Shown: positions 7,084 through 16,004, counted from the stretch's first letter. The stretch: 27,471 nucleotides of DNA from Candidatus Caenarcanales bacterium (GCA_947489925.1 CANLFK010000006.1:1-27471), one strand, 5' to 3'. Numbers and translations are program-made. The notes: generated from the letters alone by a model not told the origin.

Positions 7084-8736
7084 ATGAGCTTACCAACAAA
7101 CAATATAAATGAATTACTTTTTAAGACGATTAAAGCTGAAAAAAGCGATATTTTAGTAATTATTGTTTATGCTTTTATAATTGGGCTTTTATATTTAATT
7201 ATTCCTTTAGCTGTTCAGGAGCTGGTTAATATTATTGCTTTTGGAGTTGTTTTACAGCCTCTTTATGTTTTAACCGCTCTGGTAACAGGTATTTTAATTT
7301 TAATTGGGGTTTTACAAGTAATTCAACGATATATTGTCGAGATTATTCAGCAAAGGGTTTTTGTCACTAATTCATTTGATTTAGTAAATAGAATTAAATT
7401 GTCTGATAAAGATGCTTTGACAAATAAAGAAGTGAATTTATTTTTTGAAGTTTTATCATTGCAAAAAAGTTATTCTAAGCTTTTGGTGGGCGGTTTTGCC
7501 GCAGTTTTACAGGCTTTAATTGGTTTAATTGTTTTGTGCTTTTATCATTTTTATTTTTCTTTATTGGCTTTATTTATTTTTGTGGCAAGTGTTTTAACTC
7601 TTTATTTGGGTGGTTTGGGCGGATTGAAAACTTCTTTGAAAGAATCAAGCTATAAATACAATTTAATTCATTGGTTGCAAGAATTGGCGGCTGGACAAGA
7701 TATAATCAAATTTAATGTTAATAATGACTATTTAATTAAAAAAACTGACAATATAAATTTAAATTATATAAACTCTCGTGGAAAGCATTTTGGCATTTTA
7801 ATGAGGCAACAGATTTTAGGCTTTTTGGTTCAAATTTTGGCAAATAGTAGCTTATTGGCTTTAGGTGGGGTTTTAGTTATTGAAGGACAATTAAGTTTAG
7901 GGCAATTAATTGCAGCAGAATTATTAGTAACTTCCAGTTTGGCTGGGCTAGATAAATTTATTAATCAAACGGATATAATATTTGATTTTTTAACGGCTCT
8001 GAGCAAATTAAACCTTTTGCATGATTTGTCAAAGTCTTCTTTTCAAGCTGGAAATAAAAGTTTAAGTTCTAATAATAATTTGGGCTTGAAAATAGAATGC
8101 AAAAATCTATATTTTAATTATGGAATTACTGAAAAAGATCGCACTGAAATTATCAAAAATTTTAGTTTTAATTTGGCTTCGGCTGAATGGATTAATATTG
8201 ATTCTAGATTAAGCTTGACGAAAAATAGTTTATTTAATTTGTTGGCTGGTTTAAGCAAAGCTGATAAAGGTTTAATTTATTTTGATGATTTAGAAATAAA
8301 AGATTTAACCTCTAGCTCATTGGGTGAAGAAATTGCTTTTATACAAAAAAATCCAGAATACATTTTTGAAGCTAGCTTGCAGGAAAATATTTTGTTGGGG
8401 CGAGCTGAAAAATTACCTTTAAAATTAGCTTTGGAAGCCAGTGATTTAGATTCAGAAATTAGTAATTTGGCGGCAGGTTTAAATACTCTCATTGAAAGCA
8501 AAGGAAAAAATATACCTAATAGTCAAATTGCCAAAATCTTGATTAGTCGAGCTTTAATTACCAAGCCTCGTTTAATTTTATTGCACGAAGATATTTTGCT
8601 TCCGCTTGATCAAAAAAGCAAGCTAAAATTCATAAATAGTTTGCAAAATAATATTTTAGGCTTTAAGTCTTCTTTGATCTTTTTTGGCGAAGATTATAGC
8701 CTTAAAGATTTTTTTCCAGCACAAATTAAGCTTTAA
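7084..8736 (+). CDS. ABC exporter (membrane domain plus strongly degenerate ATPase domain)
   Basis: 550 residues. Residues about 22-300 form a type-1 exporter membrane domain with about five or six hydrophobic segments and the family-like LQELAAGQDIIKF stretch. Residues about 335-550 are laid out as an ABC nucleotide-binding domain: A-loop-like Y343, Q-loop Q421, and SLQENILLG at 431-439. The catalytic motifs are eroded. The Walker A site reads DSRLSLTKNS (373-382) instead of GxxGxGKS/T. The LSGGQ signature is IPNSQ (477-481). Walker B is LILLHE, with His501 for Asp although Glu502 remains. The H-loop His is absent. The reading frame is long and intact, so it may be a non-hydrolysing partner subunit or a divergent protein. 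The stop lies 2 bases before the next gene, so the two are probably coupled. Confidence 0.8.
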   Translation: MSLPTNNINELLFKTIKAEKSDILVIIVYAFIIGLLYLIIPLAVQELVNIIAFGVVLQPLYVLTALVTGILILIGVLQVIQRYIVEIIQQRVFVTNSFDLVNRIKLSDKDALTNKEVNLFFEVLSLQKSYSKLLVGGFAAVLQALIGLIVLCFYHFYFSLLALFIFVASVLTLYLGGLGGLKTSLKESSYKYNLIHWLQELAAGQDIIKFNVNNDYLIKKTDNINLNYINSRGKHFGILMRQQILGFLVQILANSSLLALGGVLVIEGQLSLGQLIAAELLVTSSLAGLDKFINQTDIIFDFLTALSKLNLLHDLSKSSFQAGNKSLSSNNNLGLKIECKNLYFNYGITEKDRTEIIKNFSFNLASAEWINIDSRLSLTKNSLFNLLAGLSKADKGLIYFDDLEIKDLTSSSLGEEIAFIQKNPEYIFEASLQENILLGRAEKLPLKLALEASDLDSEISNLAAGLNTLIESKGKNIPNSQIAKILISRALITKPRLILLHEDILLPLDQKSKLKFINSLQNNILGFKSSLIFFGEDYSLKDFFPAQIKL

Positions 8737-8738
8737 AC

Positions 8739-9572
8739 TTGTTAGAAACCGAAAAAATAATTAAAGCCAATTCGCAAAGTTTTTATTTTGCTAGCCAATT
8801 TTTGCCGACTAAAACTAAAAAAGCGATTTGGTCTTTATATGCTTTCTGTCGATTGACTGATAATTTAGCGGATAGTCCAAATGCCAGTTTAGAGCAACTT
8901 TTAGCTTGGGAAGAAGACTTTAAACAAAATTATCCACAAAATCAAATTCTGGCGGAGTTTAAGCAAATTATTGATGAATATAAAATTCCGATTAAATATC
9001 CGCTTGATTTAATTGAAGGTTGCAAAAGTGATTTAACCGCTAAAAAATATAATAATTTTGCTGATTTGGCTGGATATTGTTATCAGGTAGCCTCAACAGT
9101 TGGTTTAATGAGTGCTTATATTATTGGTTTTAAGCCAAATTATAAAACTGAAATGGAAACTTATGCCCTAAAAGCTGGTATTGCTTTGCAATTAACTAAT
9201 ATAATCCGTGATATTAAAGAAGATTTAGAAAGAGGTCGTATTTATTTGCCTAAAGATGATTTTGCAGTTTTTAATTGTAATTATGAAAATTCGGCTTCTT
9301 GGGTAGAGAGCGATAAATTTAAAGAATTAATTAATTTACAAATTCAAAGAGCAAGGCTTTTATACAATGAAGCTTGGCAAGGGCTAAAATACTTAAATCC
9401 TATTGGAGCTTTATCTATTGCAATTGCTTTGGGGATTTATGAAAATATTTTGAATTCAGTTGAAAAAAATAATTATGATGTATTCTCTCGGAGAGCTTTT
9501 GTTAGTTTATTCAAAAAAGTCATTTTATTACCTTCTTTATTCATTAGATTTATGGTAAATGTCGTGTTTTGA
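8739..9572 (+). CDS. Squalene/phytoene synthase family protein
   Basis: 277 residues. Head-to-head prenyl transferase joining two prenyl diphosphates (FPP or GGPP) to squalene, dehydrosqualene or phytoene. First Asp-rich motif: DNLAD at 41-45, in YAFCRLTDNLAD. Second: DIKED at 158-162, in QLTNIIRDIKEDLERGRIYLP, nearly canonical. Both Mg-binding aspartate pairs are kept. The sequence does not decide between CrtB-type (C40) and HpnC/HpnD or CrtM-type (C30). The start is TTG 8739, 2 bases after the ABC stop, so the two genes are probably translationally coupled. No desaturase or cyclase is nearby. The length is close to the family norm of about 280-300. Confidence 0.88.
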   Translation: MLETEKIIKANSQSFYFASQFLPTKTKKAIWSLYAFCRLTDNLADSPNASLEQLLAWEEDFKQNYPQNQILAEFKQIIDEYKIPIKYPLDLIEGCKSDLTAKKYNNFADLAGYCYQVASTVGLMSAYIIGFKPNYKTEMETYALKAGIALQLTNIIRDIKEDLERGRIYLPKDDFAVFNCNYENSASWVESDKFKELINLQIQRARLLYNEAWQGLKYLNPIGALSIAIALGIYENILNSVEKNNYDVFSRRAFVSLFKKVILLPSLFIRFMVNVVF

Positions 9573-9684
9573 ATTGAAAAATATTGAAAAAATAAGGGAT
9601 TTACTAAGTTTTATTTTAGATAAATCAGTGATTTAAATGAAGCAAAACTGGGAAAGTTTTATTTAAATTAGGCTTTCTTTTGTA

Positions 9685-11220
9685 ATGAAAAATAAAATCC
9701 AGAACTCTACCATTTTAGTTTTAGGTTCAAACCCTTTAAGCAAGAAAGACTTGAATTATGAATTGCTGAATTTAAAATATTTACCCTCGATTGAGCAGAT
9801 TTTGGCTTTGAAGCCTAGTTTATTAATTGTTAATTTTAATAGTTATAAAGCAATTTATCATTCTAAGTTGATTAAACTTTGTGAAGATTTAAAATCTATT
9901 TATGGTTTGCCAATTATTTCGATTGAAGATAAAAAAGATCAAGATTTATCGTTAAAAGAAACTGAAAATCAAAACTTATTTGAAAATATTTGGAATACTT
10001 CTTTTAATATAAATTTGGCGTCCGAACAGATTAAAGCAGTTTTAGAGAAAGAAAATTCGCTAATAAAAAAAGAAGAAGAGTCTTTAAATAATTTTTACGA
10101 ATTAGAATTTCAGGAAAATATTTTATTAAGCTGTCTTTCAGCAGTAAATTTAAAAGATCAATATTATGCTTTTTCTAATAATCAAAATGGAATTAATAAT
10201 AGTTTTTTTAAAATTATAAATTTATCCGCTAGTCAAGTGGCTATTTTTTTTGCTGAAATCAATTCAGTTGAGTCAATTCAAGCTTTTTTAAAAGGCTATT
10301 TATTAGCTGAAATTAATACTTTAATTAGTACAGAACAAAAAAATATACTTTGCTCAACTAATTCTTTGCTTAGTAAATTATCAGATTCTTTATATCAATT
10401 AAATAAAAATTCTTTGGCTAAAGTTAAAGCTTGGTATGGAATTATTGATTTAGCCAACTTAAAAATTAATTATATTAGTGCTGGAAAATTATCACCTCTC
10501 ATTTATAATCAAAGTACAAGTAATATTAATTTATTAAAAAAAGAAGTACAAACTGAATTAGGTTTAAAAGATGGCATAATTTATCATGAATGTCTCGCTG
10601 ATTTAGAGCCAGAAAGTGATTTTTTATTTTATACTGATAATCTATGCGAAACTGAAGAATTTATCGAAAAATTTCAAAATTTATGTAATGAAAATAATCC
10701 TGAAATTCAAGCAAAAAAAGCAAATTTACAAAAACTACTTTCAGACTCTTCAAAAGACAGCTTAGCTTTGTATTTTCAATTAGAAAAAAATCAAGAAATT
10801 CATTGTTTAGCCGATAGTTTTTCAGATGTTTTACCTAAAATTGATGAAGTATTAAAATCTTTACCCGAAAATTTAAGTACTGATATTATTAATGAATTAG
10901 AAATTGCTTTGCAAGAATTATTTTTTAAAGCTTATACTAAAATTCAAAGAAGTCGTTTAATTAGCTCTTTTAATGAAGAATCTGATGATTTATATAAACA
11001 ATTGAATTTATTTTCCAGAAAAGGCTTTAAAGCTAATTGGTGGACTCATTCAGATCGATTAGATATTTCTGTTTGTTTATTTGAAAATAATATTCCTTGG
11101 TCTTGGAGTAATAAAGCAGATGAAGACTTTGAAGGAATAAGTGATTTGATTTTATTTTTTGACAATATTCAAATTAATCCTAATCAAAAAGAAATAACTA
11201 TGAGCAAAAACTTTTTCTAA
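9685..11220 (+). CDS. Degenerate receiver / PPM-phosphatase (SpoIIE/RsbU-like) / anti-sigma-kinase-like fusion
   Basis: 511 residues. Residues 8-115 look like a response-regulator receiver in which the phospho-acceptor strand reads LLIVNFNS, with Asn50 where Asp is expected. Residues about 140-365 follow the RsbU/SpoIIE PPM phosphatase pattern (YGIIDLANLKINYISAGKLS, then LEPESDFLFYTDN). D158 and D318 remain, but the DVSGHG motif is AEINSVE, so metal binding is doubtful. Residues about 375-511 resemble an RsbW/HATPase anti-sigma domain (NELEIALQELFFKAY), with the N-box Asn replaced by Lys415. The frame is intact, so it is probably expressed as a regulatory scaffold in a partner-switching pathway, not as an active enzyme. 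The fold assignment is from pattern; no sigma factor or STAS partner is nearby. Confidence 0.65.
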   Translation: MKNKIQNSTILVLGSNPLSKKDLNYELLNLKYLPSIEQILALKPSLLIVNFNSYKAIYHSKLIKLCEDLKSIYGLPIISIEDKKDQDLSLKETENQNLFENIWNTSFNINLASEQIKAVLEKENSLIKKEEESLNNFYELEFQENILLSCLSAVNLKDQYYAFSNNQNGINNSFFKIINLSASQVAIFFAEINSVESIQAFLKGYLLAEINTLISTEQKNILCSTNSLLSKLSDSLYQLNKNSLAKVKAWYGIIDLANLKINYISAGKLSPLIYNQSTSNINLLKKEVQTELGLKDGIIYHECLADLEPESDFLFYTDNLCETEEFIEKFQNLCNENNPEIQAKKANLQKLLSDSSKDSLALYFQLEKNQEIHCLADSFSDVLPKIDEVLKSLPENLSTDIINELEIALQELFFKAYTKIQRSRLISSFNEESDDLYKQLNLFSRKGFKANWWTHSDRLDISVCLFENNIPWSWSNKADEDFEGISDLILFFDNIQINPNQKEITMSKNFF

Positions 11221-11227
11221 AAATTGT

Positions 11228-12946
11228 TTAATTTCTTCCACCATTACCAGCACCAGCTAATTCATTAAAGCTTTTATTTAAATTTTCCAAATTGGATTTA
11301 GCAATATTTTGTCTGGCTTCTACTTGCTTTTCAATTGCGTCAAGATTTTGAGTAACAATTTGAATGAAAGTACTATAATTAATTGCGTCACTATTTTGAC
11401 TTTCTTCTTCGGTTATTAATCCGCCAGTTTGACCTTTGCTAACGATTAAAATATCTCGAATTCCCTTCCAAGTAATATTATTTTCTAATTGTTTTTTTAA
11501 ATTTTCTAATACCGCTTTTTTACTAGTACTTAATTTATCTGATTTTAAAGCTTCATCAATATTAGTAATAATAGACTTTTTGTTTTCAGCATTAATATTT
11601 TCATTTTCATTTGGTGGATTTAAAATACTAATATAAGAATTATTATCTAAAGACTTAGTTAAAAAGTTCATTGATTCTTGATATTCAAGCGTATTTTTTT
11701 GATTATTACTATTTTTTGATGATAAATCAGAAGCTCTCTTTTGTGTAACTGCAGCTACTTCGCTCATTAAAAATTGTTTTAGTGTTTTAACTTGGGAAGC
11801 TGGCGAAATACCGGGTAAAAAATAGCCACTAAATACTGGACTACTCCAGTCAAAAACTAAAAAAATATCTAAATTTTGCGTAACCTGAGAGGCTAAATAT
11901 TGTACCTCTTGCGGAAAAGAAGCTTTGCCTAATAAATCACCATTACCACTTTTTAAAGTACCGCTTAAAAATAAATTAGCATATTCAACCATTTGTAATC
12001 TTTTACGATTAGTTCTAGCATCATTAATTATATTAAAAATATCTCTAATACCTTCAGCTGAGGGAGTAGAATTGTCTAAAGGTAAATTTGAATTTGAATT
12101 TGTATTTAGGTTTATATTAATATTATTAGTATTTGATTGATTTATAACTTCTGGCTCAAGCTCAATTAATGGGTCTATAATATAATCATTAGCATTTTGA
12201 TTTTGCTGTGTAATATTTTCATGTTTATTAGTAGTTTTATTATCACTAAGCAAAAAAGTTCTAAATAAAGAATAAGTTTTATATTTATCTGTCTCAGGTT
12301 GATTCTTTGAAATGTCGCTTTCAGAAATACTATTTCCATTAGTATCTTTTAAATTAGCTAATAATAAATTACTATTTTCATCAACTGGTAAATTATTTTC
12401 TTGTTCGGTTAATACTTTTACAAAACTTTTGATTTCATCTTGAGTATCAATAATTCCATTCTCTGAAATATTAGCTTTTGTTTTTAAATTAACTATTTCA
12501 TCAGCGGCGGCTTCAAAGCGGTCATATGTTTGAGCATCAAATTCATCTTTTTTTTGCTTAACTTGATTTTTTTCAGCTTCAGTCAAACTCAAATTACTTT
12601 TTATAGTTTTGAATTTGTCTTGTAATTCTGGCTTTGAGCTTAAAACTTCCTCAATTTTTTTTTCTAATTCTTTCTTTTTGCTTTCATTAGTTTCAGTAAT
12701 TTGAGCCAAAATTAATTGTTTTAAATCGTTGGGAAAAGATGATTCAGCTTGAATAGCTTTTTTAAGTTTGTCTTTAAATGCTGGCAAATTAAATAAAACA
12801 ATTGAGTTTAAAGCTTCATCAGATTGGCGAATTAATGATTGATTTAATTTATTTAAGTCTAAAGTTTTAACAATATTATTAGTTTCATTATCTTGACCAT
12901 AGAAAAGACGATTGAAAGCTGTAGTTACTTTAGTGCCAAAACTCAT
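11228..12946 (-). CDS. Large Asn-rich hypothetical protein
   Basis: 572 residues; no signal peptide, membrane segment or known domain recognised. The N-terminal 170 residues are Lys/Glu/Gln-rich and largely helical (KKKELEKKIEEVLSSK). Residues about 265-290 are almost pure Asn/Ser/Thr. A more ordered, hydrophobic part lies at about 340-400 (LDIFLVFDWSSPVFSGYFLPG). The C-terminus returns to helix with an Asn/Glu bias and ends GAGNGGRN. The gene is convergent with the degenerate phosphatase gene, with 7 bases between the stop codons. ATG 12946 has weak upstream AGG/GGG. Composition suggests a lineage-specific structural or surface-associated protein, but this is a guess. Confidence 0.55.
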   Translation of the reverse strand: MSFGTKVTTAFNRLFYGQDNETNNIVKTLDLNKLNQSLIRQSDEALNSIVLFNLPAFKDKLKKAIQAESSFPNDLKQLILAQITETNESKKKELEKKIEEVLSSKPELQDKFKTIKSNLSLTEAEKNQVKQKKDEFDAQTYDRFEAAADEIVNLKTKANISENGIIDTQDEIKSFVKVLTEQENNLPVDENSNLLLANLKDTNGNSISESDISKNQPETDKYKTYSLFRTFLLSDNKTTNKHENITQQNQNANDYIIDPLIELEPEVINQSNTNNININLNTNSNSNLPLDNSTPSAEGIRDIFNIINDARTNRKRLQMVEYANLFLSGTLKSGNGDLLGKASFPQEVQYLASQVTQNLDIFLVFDWSSPVFSGYFLPGISPASQVKTLKQFLMSEVAAVTQKRASDLSSKNSNNQKNTLEYQESMNFLTKSLDNNSYISILNPPNENENINAENKKSIITNIDEALKSDKLSTSKKAVLENLKKQLENNITWKGIRDILIVSKGQTGGLITEEESQNSDAINYSTFIQIVTQNLDAIEKQVEARQNIAKSNLENLNKSFNELAGAGNGGRN

Positions 12947-13061
12947 AATAAAACCCTATTACCTTTGCTTAGCTATACAAGTTTAATAGGCTAAATTTTT
13001 ATACAGAAAATTAAATTTAGTTAATTAAGTTTATAAACAATAAAATAAAATTTTTAGCAAA

Positions 13062-13338
13062 TATAGCAATCCCGAAATAAAGTGAACTACTGTTTAATTA
13101 GTTTCTAAAGAATTTCATTTGCTAAACCCCCTTCGTCCCCTTGAAAGGGGGAACTAAATGTTTTAATATTCCCAAGATTATATTTTTTAATCAGTTAAAA
13201 GCTTATCTGATGGTTTAAGTCTAGCTTTAAATCTGACAGTTTTTCAATAAAAATTCCAAAACTCCCTCTGTCAAGGGGGCTGGGGGGTTTATTAAGTCAT
13301 AAAATATTCAAGGTCTATTTTAGTCTGGGATTGCTATA
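13062..13338. mobile_element. MITE-like non-coding element with terminal inverted repeats
   Basis: 277 bases bounded by exact 12-bp inverted repeats, TATAGCAATCCC (13062-13073) and GGGATTGCTATA (13327-13338). A second inverted pair lies inside: 13123-13152 and 13263-13291, both built on TAAACCCCC and CCCCTTGA. It has no coding frame of note. TA at both outer ends fits insertion at a TA dinucleotide, as for IS630/Tc1-mariner-related MITEs, but this is an inference. It fills most of the 457-base gap between 12946 and 13404; I see no gene there, and nothing clear in 12947-13061. Confidence 0.65.
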
Positions 13339-13340
13339 CT

Positions 13341-13369
13341 TTGTCAATTACTTGTTTGAGTGTTTAAAT
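13341..13369 (+). promoter_or_regulatory. Probable promoter of the CHAP gene
   Basis: TTGTCA (13341-13346), a 17-base spacer, and TTAAAT (13364-13369). The -35 starts 2 bases after the end of the MITE-like element, so the insertion lies directly upstream of the promoter. Confidence 0.4.
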
Positions 13370-13403
13370 AAGCTAGAAGTCAGTTTTAAAAATCCAATAT
13401 AAA

Positions 13404-14495
13404 ATGCAGCCAAAAACTTATATTTATTTATTGTTCTTGTTTATTATTTTTCTAAACAGCTCTTTGAGTCAAGCTAAAACTATTTTTGATAATTTGTCGG
13501 TTAATGAATTAAAACAAAAAAATTCTTTAATTATTAAAAAACTAATGCTTACAAAATCAGAAAGAAAAAAAGCTTTGCAAAAAACTGCATCTTTAAATAA
13601 TGAAAGAGTCAGAGCAGGGCAACTTTTAATTTTGCGGGACAAAAAACCTATTAAAGAAATTACAATTGATTATTTAAACGAATATTTGACTGAAACTTAT
13701 AATTGTTTAACTAATTCAAGCTTATGTTTGAGTGAAGAGAGTAATGAATATATTAGTTCTTTTTATACTTATTTAAACAGCCAAAATATTAATGAAATAA
13801 ATGAATCAATTGACCAAATCAGCGATTATAAAAGGGCAAAAATCATAAACTTGGCTCTCAGTCAATTGAATTTAGGAGTACAAGAATCAATTTCTCCAAA
13901 TGAAGACCCAGAAAATTATATTCAGCAATATTTTGAAGCCGCTGGCTTACTTGACCCAAACAAAGAATTAGGTTCTGATAAAATGAATAATTGGGCTTGG
14001 TGTTCAGCTTTTATTACTTCTATTATAAATCAGGCTGGTTATGGTTTTTCTTTTATTCAAATTAAAGATTATTTAAAAGTTTGTAATGATTTCAAAGCTA
14101 AAGAAAATTGCCATCCAGTGCAGGTTGATTTTGTTTTAGCTTGGGCAAAAAAGTATAAGCTTGATTATGAGATTAATACTAATAATTTAAATGAATTAAA
14201 AGCGGGAGATTTATTAATTATGACTAATTTGATTAGTGGGAGAGCAAATCATATTGGTTTTTATTTAGGAAAAGATAAAGCTTGTCAGTTAAATCCAGAA
14301 AACTGTTGGATATATTCACTAGAGGGCAATGCTGGACCTTTGATTAATGATGCATTGGAAGATAATTGGTCTGAAATCATTACTCTAAAAAACAATAAAA
14401 CAATAAGCAATTATGACTATGAAAGGTTATTAGATCGAGTAACTTTGGTAAAAAGACCTTTAAATAGCTGGTCATATTTTATTAAAATTAATTAA
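13404..14495 (+). CDS. Secreted CHAP-domain (amidase/peptidase-like) protein
   Basis: 363 residues. Signal peptide at 1-24 (YIYLLFLFIIFLNSSLSQAK). The N-terminal half is charged and helical, with C101 and C108. The CHAP/NlpC-like catalytic part starts near 190: C200 in NWAWCSAFI, H283 in GRANHIGFYLG, then a polar residue in YSLEGNAG (E307 or N309). The Cys-His-polar order and the ELKAGDLLIM strand before the His are typical of CHAP domains, which cut peptidoglycan cross-links or stems. Several extra cysteines (C227, C236, C294, C301) may form disulphides outside the cell. It probably remodels or degrades cell wall. No usual Shine-Dalgarno sequence is seen. Confidence 0.75.
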   Translation: MQPKTYIYLLFLFIIFLNSSLSQAKTIFDNLSVNELKQKNSLIIKKLMLTKSERKKALQKTASLNNERVRAGQLLILRDKKPIKEITIDYLNEYLTETYNCLTNSSLCLSEESNEYISSFYTYLNSQNINEINESIDQISDYKRAKIINLALSQLNLGVQESISPNEDPENYIQQYFEAAGLLDPNKELGSDKMNNWAWCSAFITSIINQAGYGFSFIQIKDYLKVCNDFKAKENCHPVQVDFVLAWAKKYKLDYEINTNNLNELKAGDLLIMTNLISGRANHIGFYLGKDKACQLNPENCWIYSLEGNAGPLINDALEDNWSEIITLKNNKTISNYDYERLLDRVTLVKRPLNSWSYFIKIN

Positions 14496-14514
14496 GTATC
14501 TAGTCAAGAAAAGT

Positions 14515-14543
14515 TTTACAAATAAGTTTGAGAGTTATATAAT
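14515..14543 (+). promoter_or_regulatory. Sigma-70-type promoter of the S1 gene
   Basis: TTTACA (14515-14520), a 17-base spacer and a perfect TATAAT (14538-14543), 35 bases before the GTG start. It is the best promoter match in the window, fitting a highly expressed ribosomal gene. Confidence 0.7.
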
Positions 14544-14578
14544 TTGTATCTTAATACCCTAACCTTTATTTTATTTTC

Positions 14579-15904
14579 GTGAGTAAGCAAAAAGCCAAAA
14601 CAAGCATTATTGAAGAGAAACCACAAACACCTTTTTCAGATTTATTACAATCTGGTGAATATGATTATTATTTTGAAAGAGGTCAAATTGTTAGTGGTGT
14701 CGTAGTTGCTTACCAAAAAGATGGTGTTTTAATAGATGTCGGAGCAAAATCTGAAGCATTTGTACCATCAAAAGAAGTATCTGATTATGCAATTTCTGAT
14801 CCATCTGAGGTTTTACCTTCTGGGGAAGAGTTTGAATTTTATATTTTGAGAGATGAAGCTGGTAGCGGATTTGATGGTCGCATAGTTTTATCATTCAAAA
14901 GAGTTTCTCAAGCTCGTAGTTGGTCTAGTCTTGAATCTAAAAGAAATACCGATGAAATTTTTGAAGCTAGAATTCAAGAAGTTGTTAAAGGTGGTGTGGT
15001 CGTTGAGATTGATGGCTTGCGTGGATTTATTCCAGCTTCTCACTTAAGAGTTAAAGGCGGTAGCAATAATCCTCAATTGGTTGGTGAAAATATTCCTTGT
15101 ACAATTTTGGAAATTGATAAACAGCAAAGTAAATTAATTCTTAGCCAAAAAATAGCTATTTCTAAGCTTTATTCTGAAGAAAGAGAAAAATTATTACAAC
15201 AATTAGTTTCTGCTCTGAAGCAACATGAAGAAGCCCTTGAAAATGGTGATACTGACTCGGTAGCTGTTACTGTAAAAGGTGAAGTAGTTCGTATTACTGA
15301 CTTTGGTGCTTTTGTAAAAATAGAAGATACTGAAATTGATGGATTATTGCCTTTATCTGAAATCTCATGGAAAAGAGTTTCTCATCCAAGCGAAGCTTTG
15401 AAAATTGGTGATCAGATTATTGCTCAAGTCTTAAATGTTGTGCCAGAACAATGTCGTATTAGTTTAAGCTTAAAGAGATTAGAAAAAGATCCTTGGGAAT
15501 TGATTCAGGGACGAGTTAAAGAAGGAAATGTCATTGATGGTGTTGTCAATAAAGTAGCTAATTTTGGTGTTTTTGTCAAAATGCTATTTAACGATGAAAT
15601 ACTTGATGAATGTGGCTTTGAAGCTTTATTACCACTTGATGAAATTCCAAACTTAAATGAAGAGAATTCTTTAGAGGTTTTAGAAGCTTTCCAAACTGGT
15701 CAAAGAATTAAAGCTTTGATCCGCAAAGTAAAAACCGATGAAAGAAGAGTAACTTTAAGCACAAAATATATCGACAAAGATGGTAATTTAATTGCTCCTT
15801 TGCCTGATGATATGATTGAAAGAGAAAAAGCTGCTATCGAAAAAGCTGAGAAAAAAGCGGCCGAAGAAGCTAATGCAGAAAATAATGAAGAAAAGACTAG
15901 TTAG
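14579..15904 (+). CDS. rpsA: 30S ribosomal protein S1 (four S1 domains, cyanobacterial-like start)
   Basis: 441 residues, GTG start. S1 RNA-binding domains lie at about 33-108, 124-192, 230-300 and 314-396. The third is the most canonical (GEVVRITDFGAFVKI then GLLPLSEISW and ISLSLK). The lead-in FSDLLQSGEYDYYFERGQIV and the first domain (GVLIDVGAKSEAFVP) recall cyanobacterial S1, supporting the lineage guess. S1 binds mRNA leaders on the 30S subunit, which fits a genome where few genes show strong Shine-Dalgarno sites. The C-terminal 40 residues are a charged Ala/Glu/Lys tail. Domain four has an insert around NDEILDECGF. The gene ends with TAG and is followed by a clear terminator. Confidence 0.9.
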   Translation: MSKQKAKTSIIEEKPQTPFSDLLQSGEYDYYFERGQIVSGVVVAYQKDGVLIDVGAKSEAFVPSKEVSDYAISDPSEVLPSGEEFEFYILRDEAGSGFDGRIVLSFKRVSQARSWSSLESKRNTDEIFEARIQEVVKGGVVVEIDGLRGFIPASHLRVKGGSNNPQLVGENIPCTILEIDKQQSKLILSQKIAISKLYSEEREKLLQQLVSALKQHEEALENGDTDSVAVTVKGEVVRITDFGAFVKIEDTEIDGLLPLSEISWKRVSHPSEALKIGDQIIAQVLNVVPEQCRISLSLKRLEKDPWELIQGRVKEGNVIDGVVNKVANFGVFVKMLFNDEILDECGFEALLPLDEIPNLNEENSLEVLEAFQTGQRIKALIRKVKTDERRVTLSTKYIDKDGNLIAPLPDDMIEREKAAIEKAEKKAAEEANAENNEEKTS

Positions 15905-15932
15905 TTTTTTGCTTTAAATTATTATTTTAGTC

Positions 15933-15975
15933 AAATCCAGTCCTAATAAAATAAAGTTTTAGGGCTGGATTTTTA
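15933..15975 (+). terminator. Rho-independent terminator after S1
   Basis: The 14-base arms AAATCCAGTCCTAA (15933-15946) and TTAGGGCTGGATTT (15959-15972) pair with only one G-U; the loop is 12 bases and is followed by T-rich sequence. It separates S1 from the tRNA gene. Confidence 0.85.
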
Positions 15976-16004
15976 ATTTGTGCTAAAAGTTTTTAATAAA
16001 AGTA

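Noticed and set aside
14691..14894. Minus-strand frame inside S1
   Set aside because: Shadow of strongly conserved S1 domain 1.
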